Shown here piece by piece: positions 32,620 through 45,415 of a stretch of DNA of 64,000 nt; position 1 is the first letter of the stretch, and every line of letters starts with the position of its first letter. The notes under the pieces were generated by a model. That model made no database searches and was not told the DNA's origin. It worked only from the letters and a program-made list of their open reading frames with translations. A program made the position numbers and the translations under genes. The stretch comes from Arthrobacter sp. StoSoilB19 (GTDB taxonomy: Bacteria > Actinomycetota > Actinomycetes > Actinomycetales > Micrococcaceae), in NCBI RefSeq assembly GCF_019977275.1, contig NZ_AP024650.1, positions 1,612,001 through 1,676,000 on the forward strand, given 5' to 3'.

Positions 32620-33933
32620 GTGCCAGAACTGAACAACCTCGAACCGCAGCGCAACGATCCCACTTTCGCCAACATTTGGCAGGAACTGAAGTGGCGTGGG
32701 CTGGTCCATGTGTCCACCGACGAAGCAGAGCTTGAGAAGCTCCTCGCCGACGGGCCGGTCACATACTATTGCGGCTTCGACCCCACCGCCCCGAGCCTGC
32801 ACCTGGGAAACCTCGTCCAGCTCCTGGTCATGCGGCGGCTGCAGCTGGCCGGGCACAAGCCACTGGGACTCGTTGGCGGCTCCACGGGTATGATCGGCGA
32901 TCCCCGCCCCACCGCTGAACGAACCCTGAACACCAAGGACACGGTGGCGGAGTGGGTGGGCTACCTGCAGGCCCAGGTCAGCCGCTTCCTCAGCTTCGAG
33001 GGTGACAACGCTGCCAGGATCGTAAACAACCTGGACTGGACGGCGCCCTTGAGCGCCATCGACTTCCTGCGTGAAGTGGGCAAGCACTTCAGGGTTGGAA
33101 CGATGCTGCGCAAGGACGCCGTGGCATCCCGCCTGAACTCCGACGAGGGCATCAGCTACACCGAGTTCAGCTACCAGATCCTGCAGGGCATGGACTACCT
33201 GCAGCTCTACCGCGACTACGGCTGTGTGCTGCAGACCGGTGGTTCGGACCAGTGGGGCAACCTCACCAGCGGTACCGACCTGATCCGCAAGGTGGAGGGC
33301 AAGAGCGTCCACGCCCTGGGAACCCCCCTCATCACCAACTCCGACGGAACCAAGTTCGGCAAGAGCGAGGGCAACGCCATCTGGCTGGACGCGGGCATGT
33401 GCAGCCCGTACGCCTTCTACCAGTTCTGGCTCAACACCGCCGACGCCGACGTTGTGGACCGGCTCAAGGTGTTCACGTTCCTCACCCGGGCCGAGATCGA
33501 AGAGATCGCGGTTTCCGTGGCCGAGCGTCCCTTTGCCAGGGAAGGACAGCGGAAGCTGGCCTTCGAAGTGACCTCACTGGTGCACGGCGTGGACGCCACC
33601 GAAAAAGTCATCGCCGCTTCAGCGGCGCTTTTCGGCAACGGCGACCTGGCCGCACTGGACAAGGCAACGCTCCAGGCGGCTACCTCCGAACTTCCTTCGG
33701 CCACGGTGCAGGTGGACGGGATGGGGATCGTCGACCTGCTGGTGGCGTCCGGTCTATCGGAAAGCAAGTCCGCCGCCCGGCGCACCGTTGGTGAAGGAGG
33801 TGCCTACGTGAACAACGAGAAGGTGTCCGATCCGGAGGCCGTGATCTCCGAGTCTGAACTGTTGCACGGCCAGTACCTGCTCCTTCGCCGGGGCAAGAAG
33901 AACCTGGCCACTGTTGAGGTGCTGGTTCCCTAG
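32620..33933 (+). CDS. tyrS: Tyrosine-tRNA ligase
   Basis: A 437-residue class I synthetase. The HIGH-type motif appears as DPTAPSLHLGNLVQLLVMRR and the KMSKS-type loop as TKFGKSEGNAIW; YQILQGMDYLQLYRDYGCVLQTGGSDQWGNL is the tyrosine-binding region. The C-terminal S4 domain is complete (LVASGLSESKSAARRTVGEG, AYVNNEKV). GTG at 32620; both an AGGAAG and a -10-like TAACTT (32607-32612) lie just upstream. The rRNA operon promoter follows 40 bp after the stop. Confidence 0.96.
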   Translation: MPELNNLEPQRNDPTFANIWQELKWRGLVHVSTDEAELEKLLADGPVTYYCGFDPTAPSLHLGNLVQLLVMRRLQLAGHKPLGLVGGSTGMIGDPRPTAERTLNTKDTVAEWVGYLQAQVSRFLSFEGDNAARIVNNLDWTAPLSAIDFLREVGKHFRVGTMLRKDAVASRLNSDEGISYTEFSYQILQGMDYLQLYRDYGCVLQTGGSDQWGNLTSGTDLIRKVEGKSVHALGTPLITNSDGTKFGKSEGNAIWLDAGMCSPYAFYQFWLNTADADVVDRLKVFTFLTRAEIEEIAVSVAERPFAREGQRKLAFEVTSLVHGVDATEKVIAASAALFGNGDLAALDKATLQAATSELPSATVQVDGMGIVDLLVASGLSESKSAARRTVGEGGAYVNNEKVSDPEAVISESELLHGQYLLLRRGKKNLATVEVLVP

Positions 33934-33972
33934 CACCTTCACGGTCCGTATGCACGCCCTTCGGCGGCCGAT

Positions 33973-34001
33973 TTGCACGGCCGCTGGGGGGCGTGTATTG
34001 T
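33973..34001 (+). promoter_or_regulatory. rRNA operon promoter
   Basis: TTGCAC (33973-33978), 17-bp spacer, TATTGT (33996-34001), followed by GC-rich then AT-rich leader. This is the best-spaced promoter in the window and gives a pre-16S leader of about 420 nt. Confidence 0.75.
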
Positions 34002-34429
34002 TTTCTGAGTCGCCGCCGCTGAGTGGTGACAAACCCCCAACTTATGAGAAGCAATTCTTGCCGCGCACCGCGTGGGATTGGAGAAATTGCTTCCCGTTGT
34101 GCTGGGCGGATTCATTCCACCGAGTGAATTCCGGAAGAAAATCCGGATTTGCGAAAGTGAATATGAATGAAATAAGATGGAAACATCGCAGCGAAGAAAT
34201 ACGGAAAAGAAATTCTTTTGAATTGTTTCCGGGAATATTCGAATGTGTCTGTTGTTTGAGAACTCAATAGTGTGCCAAGTTTGTTGATACCGATTATGTA
34301 TGTAATTGGTTGATTGTGCTGTGCCGCCACCCCGTGGTGTGCATGGTGTTTTTAGCTGGTTTCAAATTTTGTGCAGCTGTTTCTGCCGTTATTTCCGGTG
34401 GTTGTGGTTGTGTCTGTTTTTGTTTTACT
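34002..34429 (+). promoter_or_regulatory. Pre-rRNA leader with boxA and 16S processing stem (5' arm)
   Basis: Gene-free, strikingly AT-rich for this genome. The segment 34251-34279 starts with a boxA-like element (GTTGTTTGAGAACTC) used for Nus-dependent antitermination. Its length is complementary, with G-U pairs and a few mismatches, to 36156-36185 behind the 16S gene. Small hairpins such as CGGAAGAAAATCCGG occur upstream. The short open frames here are not credible genes. Confidence 0.75.
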
Positions 34430-39563
<5,134 letters not shown>

Positions 39564-39584
39564 CCACACAGATACATACAAACT

Positions 39585-39628
39585 CTGCTTGCGTCCACTA
39601 TGTGGTTCCCAACCAACAACCCCCAACA
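39585..39628 (+). promoter_or_regulatory. 3' arm of the 23S processing stem
   Basis: About 40 nt almost fully complementary to 36275-36314, enclosing the 23S gene; substrate for RNase III-type processing. Core pairing: ACTATGTGGTTCCCAACC with the boxA-containing strand. Confidence 0.75.
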
Positions 39629-39737
39629 CGCGGGGTTGTCACGGCACGGAACCACCACAACTGAATAACAACACCACAATGTTGTAACCACCAAACTTCC
39701 CACCCCCGAACAAAACACCGGGCGGGCGGGTACAAGG

Positions 39738-39856
39738 GTTACGGCGGTCATAGCGTGGGGGAAACGCCCGGTCCCATTCCGAACCCGGAAGCTAAGACCC
39801 ACAGCGCCGATGGTACTGCACCCGGGAGGGTGTGGGAGAGTAGGTCACCGCCGGAC
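39738..39856 (+). rRNA. rrf: 5S ribosomal RNA
   Basis: About 119 nt beginning GTTACGGCGGTCATAGCG and ending GGTCACCGCCGGAC, with the conserved CCGAACCCGGAAGCTAAGAC loop. The two ends pair to form helix I. Confidence 0.96.
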
Positions 39857-39867
39857 ACACATTGGTC

Positions 39868-39895
39868 GAGGCCCCAACCACCAGGTTGGGGCCTC
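39868..39895 (+). terminator. rRNA operon terminator
   Basis: A perfect 12-bp stem GAGGCCCCAACC (39868-39879)/GGTTGGGGCCTC (39884-39895) with loop ACCA, followed by CCCACATTT, 11 bp after the 5S gene. Confidence 0.9.
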
Positions 39896-39945
39896 CCACA
39901 TTTAACCCACCAACACCACAACGCGATCCCGCACCTAGGCCCCGT

Positions 39946-40074
39946 GACGCGCCATCAGGTCCTGTGCGGTTTGTGGGTGACGCGCCATCAGCTTTCGTCC
40001 CCTCACCGGAGACGCGCCATCAGCTTTCGTCCCCTCACCGGTGACGCGTCACCAGGTCCCGCGCCACGACAGAA
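39946..40074 (+). repeat. Array of four ~32-bp repeats (forward units)
   Basis: Units start at 39946, 39979, 40011 and 40043, each opening GACGCGCCATCAG (the last GACGCGTCACCAG). The second and third are identical over 31 bp. Spacing is 33, 32 and 32 bp, with no unique spacers. No gene is credible here. Confidence 0.85.
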
Positions 40075-40084
40075 GACTCTCACG

Positions 40085-40165
40085 AAGTGATGAGGCGTGG
40101 CCGGCGAACGGGCAGGATGTGATGGCGCATCCCGCGGAAACGGGCAGGATGTGCTGGGGCGTCGC
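40085..40165 (-). repeat. Inverted units of the same repeat family
   Basis: Read on the minus strand, units begin near 40165 (GACGCCCCAGCACATCCTGC), 40131 (GATGCGCCATCACATCCTGC) and 40098 (ACGCCTCATCAC). They share the GCGCCATCA core and spacing of about 32 bp with the forward units, to which they are head-to-head. Confidence 0.65.
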
Positions 40166-40342
40166 CTGTGAAGATGGCCACGATACCGCTCCCAAGGGGC
40201 CCGCTGTCCCTTGGGATTTTGCGGCTCCACTAGAATTGATGAAGATGTACGGACTTCGAAGCGCTTGATTTCGGGTTGCGTAGGAAACGAAACGAGCGGC
40301 TGCAGTTGCGCCAGTGGTCGGCTCACAACAGGAGGAATCCAT
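40166..40342 (+). promoter_or_regulatory. Upstream region of the KPFGDR/TPR gene
   Basis: Contains TTGGGA (40211-40216) and TAGAAT (40231-40236), spaced 14 bp, a sub-optimal promoter candidate. It ends with a near-perfect Shine-Dalgarno AGGAGG 7 nt before the ATG, the strongest in this region, suggesting high expression. Confidence 0.45.
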
Positions 40343-42241
40343 ATGGCCGAGCACAACGGGGGCAACCGCGGCAACGACCGCGGCGCGTTCCGCGGCAACA
40401 ACAACTCCGGCGGGGATCCCCGCGGATTCCGGTCCCGCTCCGACCGCGACGGCAACAGCCCCTCCCGCGGCGGTTCCGGGGCCGGCGGTGAGCGGAAGCC
40501 TTTCGGTGATCGTGATCGTAAGCCGTTTGGTGACCGTCCCCGCCGCGACGGCGAGGGTGACCGTCGCGGTTTCACCGGTGGTACTGGTGGCGGTGAGCGG
40601 AAGCCTTTCGGTGATCGTGACCGGAAGCCGTTTGGTGACCGTGATCGTAAGCCGTTTGGTGACCGTCCGCGCCGTGACGGTGAGGGTGACCCCGACCGGA
40701 AGCCTTTCGGCGACCGTGATCGTAAGCCGTTTGGTGACCGTCCCCGCCGCGACGGCGAGGGTGACCGTCGCGGTTTCACCGGTGGTACTGGTGGCGGTGA
40801 TCGTAAGCCTTTCGGGGACCGTGATCGTAAGCCGTTTGGTGACCGTCCCCGCCGCGACGGTGAGGGTGACCGCGACCGGAAGCCTTTCGGGGACCGTGAC
40901 CGGAAGCCTTTCGGCGACCGTGATCGTAAGCCCTTTGGTGACCGTCCGCGCCGTGACGGTGAGGGCGACCGCCGCAGCTTTGGCGGTGGTGACCGTGACC
41001 GGAAGCCTTTCGGTGACCGTCCGCGCCGCGAAGGCGAAGGCGACCGCCGCGGCTTCGGTGGCGAGAACCGCAAGCCGTTTGGTGACAGGCAGGATCGCGC
41101 ACCGCGCAGCTTCGACCGCGGCGACTCCCGGGCCGAATCAGGTCGTGGCGGCTCCGGCCCCCGCGGCTTTGGCCGCGACCGCCAAGAGGAGCGCCCTGTC
41201 CGCGTGCCCAACGCCGCAGACCTTCGCAGCGCCAACCGCCCTGACCGGGAACGCTCACCCGAGATCGATGAGGACGTCACGGGCAAGGAACTGGACCGAG
41301 CCACGCACCACCAGATCAAGACCCTTGAGCCCAAGAGCGCAGAGTGGGTTGCCCGTCACCTGGTGATGGCCGGCCGCCTTATCGACGACGAGCCCGAGCT
41401 TGCCTTCCAGCACGCCCTCGCCGCCAGTCGTCGTGGCGGACGGCTCGCAGCCGTCCGCGAGGCCGTTGGCCTGACGGCCTATGCTGCCGGCCATTACGGT
41501 GAGGCACTCCGCGAGTTCCGCACCTTCCGCCGGATCAGTGGTTCCAACGTGCACCTCCCCGTGATGGCCGACTGCGAGCGTGGCCTGGGGCGCCCCGACC
41601 GTGCCCTCGATGTTGCCCGCTCGGAGGAAGCCCGGGACCTTGACGCGCCCGGCAAGGTGGAACTGGCAATCGTGGCAGCCGGTGCACGGACCGATCTGGG
41701 CCAGCCGGACGCGGCAGTAGCGGAACTGGAGATTCCGCAGCTGGACATCAACCGTGCCTTCTCCTACAGCCCGCGACTCTTCCGTGCCTACGCCGATGCA
41801 CTTGCAGCGGTGGGACGCCAGGAAGAGTCGGAAAAGTGGAACCGCCAGGCGGTCGTGGCAGAAAACGCGCTGGGCCAGGGTGCGGACCAGGAACCCGAAA
41901 TCATCGACCTCGGCTGGGACGAGGAAGAAGAGGCACGGGAAGAGGCTGAGCGACGCCGGCTGCTGGAGCGTGCCTCCGGCGCCGCCGAAGCCGAAGCTCC
42001 CGCTGAAACCCCCACCGCCGGTGACGCAGACGCCGAAGCTGAAAGCACCCGCGCTACCGAAGCGGAAGCAGCCCAGGACAGCAACCTGGACGACCAGGAC
42101 GCCGACTACTTCGTCTCCGACGACGCCGAATCGGACCAGGACTCGGTGGAACGGGACGAGCTGGATTCCGAAGCTGCCGGTGATGCCGAAGCGGAGGACA
42201 GCGGTGCCACCCAGCATGATGAAGAACGCCGGGAAGACTGA
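40343..42241 (+). CDS. Repeat-rich disordered / TPR protein with acidic tail
   Basis: A 632-residue protein in three parts. Residues 1-310 are disordered, Arg/Gly/Asp-rich, with 14 copies of KPFGDR between residues 52 and 250, mixed with RPRRDGEGDRRGF and GGTGGG. Residues about 315-510 are helical and TPR-like (AEWVARHLVMAGRLIDDEPE, AFQHALAASRRGGRLAAVRE, GLTAYAAGHYGEALREFRTF, AVGRQEESEKWNRQAV). Residues 525-632 are strongly acidic. Its position before the HAD gene and tlyA corresponds to M. tuberculosis Rv1691, a TPR protein without the repeats (from memory). RGG-like regions often bind RNA, and the rRNA operon is next door; function is unknown and any RNA role is inference. Confidence 0.75.
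   Translation: MAEHNGGNRGNDRGAFRGNNNSGGDPRGFRSRSDRDGNSPSRGGSGAGGERKPFGDRDRKPFGDRPRRDGEGDRRGFTGGTGGGERKPFGDRDRKPFGDRDRKPFGDRPRRDGEGDPDRKPFGDRDRKPFGDRPRRDGEGDRRGFTGGTGGGDRKPFGDRDRKPFGDRPRRDGEGDRDRKPFGDRDRKPFGDRDRKPFGDRPRRDGEGDRRSFGGGDRDRKPFGDRPRREGEGDRRGFGGENRKPFGDRQDRAPRSFDRGDSRAESGRGGSGPRGFGRDRQEERPVRVPNAADLRSANRPDRERSPEIDEDVTGKELDRATHHQIKTLEPKSAEWVARHLVMAGRLIDDEPELAFQHALAASRRGGRLAAVREAVGLTAYAAGHYGEALREFRTFRRISGSNVHLPVMADCERGLGRPDRALDVARSEEARDLDAPGKVELAIVAAGARTDLGQPDAAVAELEIPQLDINRAFSYSPRLFRAYADALAAVGRQEESEKWNRQAVVAENALGQGADQEPEIIDLGWDEEEEAREEAERRRLLERASGAAEAEAPAETPTAGDADAEAESTRATEAEAAQDSNLDDQDADYFVSDDAESDQDSVERDELDSEAAGDAEAEDSGATQHDEERRED
40496..41092 (+). repeat. Coding DNA repeats for KPFGDR units
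   Basis: Fourteen units of about 21-24 bp encoding (D/E)RKPFGDR, arranged in larger blocks of two or three separated by RPRRDGEGD segments. Codon choices vary slightly between copies (CGGAAGCCTTTCGG against CGTAAGCCGTTTGG), so units have been duplicated and shuffled. They create long misleading open frames in other frames. Confidence 0.92.
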
Positions 42242-42246
42242 CAAGC

Positions 42247-43236
42247 ATGACTGACGTTTCACTGGTTTCCCGCTTCGATGCACTGCTCGCCGACCTGGAC
42301 GGCGTGGTCTATGCCGGGCCCCACGCCATTCCCGGAGCTGTGGATTCACTGCAGCAGCTCTCCGGCCTGGGTATCGGCCTGGGCTATGTGACGAACAACG
42401 CCTCCCGCTCCCCGGCGGAGGTGGCAGCGCATCTCCGTGAGCTTGGTGCCCCCGCCGAGGACAACCAGGTGGTCAGTTCCTCGCAGGCGGCAGCCGAGCT
42501 CCTGGCCTCGCTGCTTCCACCAGGGTCCAGGATCCTCATCACGGGCAGCACGGCGCTTGCCCGCGAAATTGAACTGGTGGGCCTGGTGCCGGTGGGCAGC
42601 CAGGCGGAGGAACCGGTCGCGGTCGTCCAGGGTTTCAGCCCAACCATCGGCTGGAAGGACCTGGCAGAGGCCACCTACGTGGTGTCCTCCGGGGCGCTTT
42701 GGGTGGCCACCAACACGGACATGTCCATTCCCCACGCGCGTGGCATCGCCCCGGGAAATGGCACCTTGGTTGCCGCTGTCGCTGCTGCCACGGGGCAGCA
42801 GCCCAAGGTTGCTGGAAAGCCCGAAGCTCCGCTGTTCCATTCGGCAGCCAAGCGCCTCGGGGCCGAGCGTCCCCTGGTGGTCGGCGACCGGCTGGACACG
42901 GACATCCTGGGCGGCAACAACGCCGGCTTTGCCACCGTTGCTGTCCTGACCGGCGTCGACACGCGCGAAACCATTCTGGCCGCGAGGTCTGCGGAACGGC
43001 CCAACTACATCATCGAAAACCTGGCCGGCCTGCACCGCCCGTACCCCGAAGTGACGCACGACGACGGCACGTACACGTGCGGCCAGTCAACGGCGCGCGT
43101 GGCCAACGGAGCCGTGGGCATCATTGGCAGCCAGGACCAGCTCGACTCCTGGCGGGCCGCATGTGCGGCCTGGTGGGCGGCGACGCCGGACGCCGCAGCC
43201 CCGAAGGCGCCCAAGCTGGTGTGGCTGGATCACTAG
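42247..43236 (+). CDS. HAD-IIA family sugar-phosphate phosphatase (NagD-like)
   Basis: A 329-residue hydrolase. HAD motif I is LADLDGVVYAG (nucleophile Asp and acid/base Asp); motif II is YVTNNASRSP; the C2-type cap lies between about residues 80 and 190; motif III Lys is in VAGKPEAPLF; and motif IV is VVGDRLDTDILGGNNAGF. These are marks of NagD/glycerol-3-phosphate phosphatase-like enzymes; substrate unknown. Begins 5 bp after the TPR gene, so probably co-transcribed; same order in M. tuberculosis (Rv1692, from memory). Confidence 0.88.
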   Translation: MTDVSLVSRFDALLADLDGVVYAGPHAIPGAVDSLQQLSGLGIGLGYVTNNASRSPAEVAAHLRELGAPAEDNQVVSSSQAAAELLASLLPPGSRILITGSTALAREIELVGLVPVGSQAEEPVAVVQGFSPTIGWKDLAEATYVVSSGALWVATNTDMSIPHARGIAPGNGTLVAAVAAATGQQPKVAGKPEAPLFHSAAKRLGAERPLVVGDRLDTDILGGNNAGFATVAVLTGVDTRETILAARSAERPNYIIENLAGLHRPYPEVTHDDGTYTCGQSTARVANGAVGIIGSQDQLDSWRAACAAWWAATPDAAAPKAPKLVWLDH

Positions 43237-43239
43237 ACT
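43234..43239 (+). promoter_or_regulatory. Putative -10 box before the small gene preceding tlyA
   Basis: TAGACT overlaps the stop of the HAD gene and ends 6 nt before ATG 43246, the leaderless layout. It would start the tlyA-nadK-recN transcript. Confidence 0.4.
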
Positions 43240-43245
43240 GGTTGA

Positions 43246-43557
43246 ATGACCGAGCTGACCGCACCGGACGACGCGACAGCCCAGCCGGCCCCGGAGTGGC
43301 CGCAGCCAGGCGGGATGGACCTCACCGATCCGCGGGTTGCGCAGGCCGTAGCCAGGCTTTTCGACATGCCCGGGCTCCCTGTCCCGGACCACGGGACCGT
43401 CTACGACGACCTTCACGATGAACTGCTGGCCGCCCTCAACGCCGATCCCGCAGGCACCGATCCTGCAGACGCCGATCCCGCAGGTGCTGATCCCGCAAAG
43501 ACCGCCCCCACCGGGACCGGCTCCACACTGCCCGGTCCCGCCGGGGGTGCAGCCTGA
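43246..43557 (+). CDS. Small conserved-position protein of unknown function
   Basis: A 103-residue acidic protein I do not recognise as a domain family. The N-terminal half has MTELTAPDDATAQPAPEWPQ then GGMDLTDPRVAQAVARLFDM, a likely helix, and DLHDELLAALNADP. The C-terminal third is a DPA-based low-complexity run (ADADPAGADPAKT). A short gene occupies the same slot before tlyA in mycobacteria (Rv1693, from memory). The stop overlaps the tlyA start (TGATG), so it is coupled to TlyA synthesis. Confidence 0.65.
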   Translation: MTELTAPDDATAQPAPEWPQPGGMDLTDPRVAQAVARLFDMPGLPVPDHGTVYDDLHDELLAALNADPAGTDPADADPAGADPAKTAPTGTGSTLPGPAGGAA

Positions 43558-44372
43558 TGCCGGTTCGCCTCGACCAGGCACTGGTGGCACGCGGGCTGGC
43601 GAGGTCGCGCACCCATGCCGCGACGCTCATCGCCGAAGGCAAGGTCAGCTCCGGTGGCCAGGTCCTCGCCAAGGCCTCCCTCCAGGTTGATGACAGCCGG
43701 GACCTCGCAGTCGAACACGATGACCAGGACAGCTACGCCAGCCGCGCGGGCCATAAGCTGGCCGGGGCCCTCGACGCCTTCCCCCAAGTTTCGGTGGCGG
43801 GCAAGAGGTGCCTGGACGCCGGCGCCTCCACCGGGGGCTTTACCGATGTCCTGCTTCGGCGGGGTGCCGCGCACGTGGTGGCTGTCGACGTCGGACACGG
43901 CCAGCTGGTGCCGCACCTCCGCGACGACCCCCGCGTGGACGTCCATGAAGGCATGAACGTCAGGTACATGGCGCCGGAAGACATTGGCGGCCCGGCAGCG
44001 CTGACCGTCGCCGACCTGTCCTTTATTTCCCTCACCCTCGTGGTCCAGCCACTGGCCGGCTGCACCGAACCAGGCGGGGACCTGGTGCTGATGGTCAAGC
44101 CCCAGTTCGAGATCGGCAAGGACCGCCTGGGCCGCACCGGCGTGGTCAACTCGGAGCGTGAGCGGCGGATGGCCGTGGAGAAGGTGGCCAGGGCAGCGCT
44201 CGACGCCGGCCTGGACCTTTGCGGGCTGGCGGCCAGTCCGCTGCCGGGGCAGGACGGAAACGTCGAATACTTCCTGTGGATAAAACGCAGGATCAGCAAA
44301 GACTTGCCTAAGATCGAAGAGCGAGAGGCAGCAGCCGCTGCGTTGCTCGGACAAATCTGGCCTAACCACTAG
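43557..44372 (+). CDS. tlyA: TlyA family rRNA 2'-O-methyltransferase
   Basis: A 271-residue protein. N-terminal S4 RNA-binding domain (VRLDQALVARGLARSRTHAA, EGKVSSGGQVLAKAS), then an FtsJ-like SAM domain (CLDAGASTGGFTDVLLRRGA, VAVDVGHGQL, ADLSFISLTLVVQPL, VKPQFEIGKDR with the catalytic Lys). In mycobacteria TlyA methylates 16S C1409 and 23S C1920 and makes ribosomes sensitive to capreomycin; loss gives resistance. ATG overlaps the preceding stop. Followed at 13 bp by nadK. Confidence 0.94.
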   Translation: MPVRLDQALVARGLARSRTHAATLIAEGKVSSGGQVLAKASLQVDDSRDLAVEHDDQDSYASRAGHKLAGALDAFPQVSVAGKRCLDAGASTGGFTDVLLRRGAAHVVAVDVGHGQLVPHLRDDPRVDVHEGMNVRYMAPEDIGGPAALTVADLSFISLTLVVQPLAGCTEPGGDLVLMVKPQFEIGKDRLGRTGVVNSERERRMAVEKVARAALDAGLDLCGLAASPLPGQDGNVEYFLWIKRRISKDLPKIEEREAAAAALLGQIWPNH

Positions 44373-44385
44373 AGAGCGGAACCTG

Positions 44386-45411
44386 ATGAGCAGGCGTGTA
44401 CTGGTCCTTGCCCACACCGGCCGCGAGGAATCACTGAAAGCCGCCTGGGAAGCCTGCGCCCTGCTGCACGCCTCCGGCATGGTCCCCGTGATGCAGGAGT
44501 CCGAACTGGGGGACATGGAAAGGTTTTTTGGGCACCTGGCCCAGCCGGTGGAGGTCCTCCACGACCACGTCCAGCTGCCCGATGTGGAACTCGTCATGGT
44601 CCTTGGCGGTGACGGCACCATCCTGCGGGCCGCCGAACTGGTCCGTGAGGTGGATGTGCCGCTGCTGGGCGTCAACCTGGGCCACGTGGGCTTCCTGGCC
44701 GAAAGCGAGCGGGCGGACCTTGCCCAGACCGTGGAGTGGGTTGCCAGCCGCGAGTACACGGTTGAAGAGCGCATGACCATCGATGTCCAGGTCTGGGTCC
44801 GCGGCCAGAAGATTTGGCACACCTGGGCTTTAAACGAGGCCGCCATCGAGAAGGCCAACCGCGAACGCATGCTCGAAGTCGTGACCGAGGTGGACGAGCG
44901 CCCGCTGACGTCCTTCGGCTCAGACGGCATCGTGCTGGCCACCCCCACCGGATCCACGGCCTACGCGTTCTCGGCGGGCGGTCCGGTGGTCTGGCCGGAG
45001 GTGGAGGCCCTGGTCATTGTGCCCATCAGCGCCCACGCGCTCTTCGCCAAGCCCCTGGTGGTGTCGCCCAGGTCGAAGCTTGCGGTGGAGGTGCTGGGCC
45101 GGACCGACGCCCAGGGCGTGCTGTGGTGCGACGGACGGCGCTCGGTGGACCTGCCGCCGGGAGCCCGCGTGGAAGTGACCAAGTCCGCCACTCCTGTCCG
45201 GCTGGCCCGCACCCACCAGACGCCGTTCTCCGCCCGGCTGGTCCGCAAGTTCGAGCTGCCCATCCACGGCTGGCGCGGGCCGGTCCCCAAGTCCGACGCC
45301 GTGCACACCGGCCCCATCCCCATTGTGCGGACGCCGCGGCCCATGCCGCCGCTGCCCGTGCCGCATGTGGAGAACTCCGACAGCGATCCCGATCCGTCGA
45401 CTGCAAAGTGA
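44386..45411 (+). CDS. nadK: NAD kinase
   Basis: A 341-residue kinase making NADP. N-terminal RRVLVLAHTGREESL; the diacylglycerol-kinase-fold motif VMVLGGDGTILRAAELV (GGDGT) and GVNLGHVGFLAE; the conserved NE-containing ALNEAAIEKANRERM; and GIVLATPTGSTAYAFSAGGP. The C-terminal 40 residues (PKSDAVHTGP onward) are a Pro/Asp-rich extension beyond the usual fold. Four bp separate it from recN, in the usual tlyA-nadK-recN operon. Confidence 0.96.
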   Translation: MSRRVLVLAHTGREESLKAAWEACALLHASGMVPVMQESELGDMERFFGHLAQPVEVLHDHVQLPDVELVMVLGGDGTILRAAELVREVDVPLLGVNLGHVGFLAESERADLAQTVEWVASREYTVEERMTIDVQVWVRGQKIWHTWALNEAAIEKANRERMLEVVTEVDERPLTSFGSDGIVLATPTGSTAYAFSAGGPVVWPEVEALVIVPISAHALFAKPLVVSPRSKLAVEVLGRTDAQGVLWCDGRRSVDLPPGARVEVTKSATPVRLARTHQTPFSARLVRKFELPIHGWRGPVPKSDAVHTGPIPIVRTPRPMPPLPVPHVENSDSDPDPSTAK

Positions 45412-45415
45412 ATCC

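Noticed and set aside
39946-40165. Possible CRISPR array
   Set aside because: The repeats follow one another directly with conserved, not unique, intervening sequence; units occur in both orientations; no cas genes nearby.
40003-41366. Long frames on both strands across the KPFGDR repeats (350-443 codons)
   Set aside because: They are translations of the same repeats in other frames. Only the frame from 40343 has a Shine-Dalgarno sequence, a structured TPR part and a coherent C-terminus.
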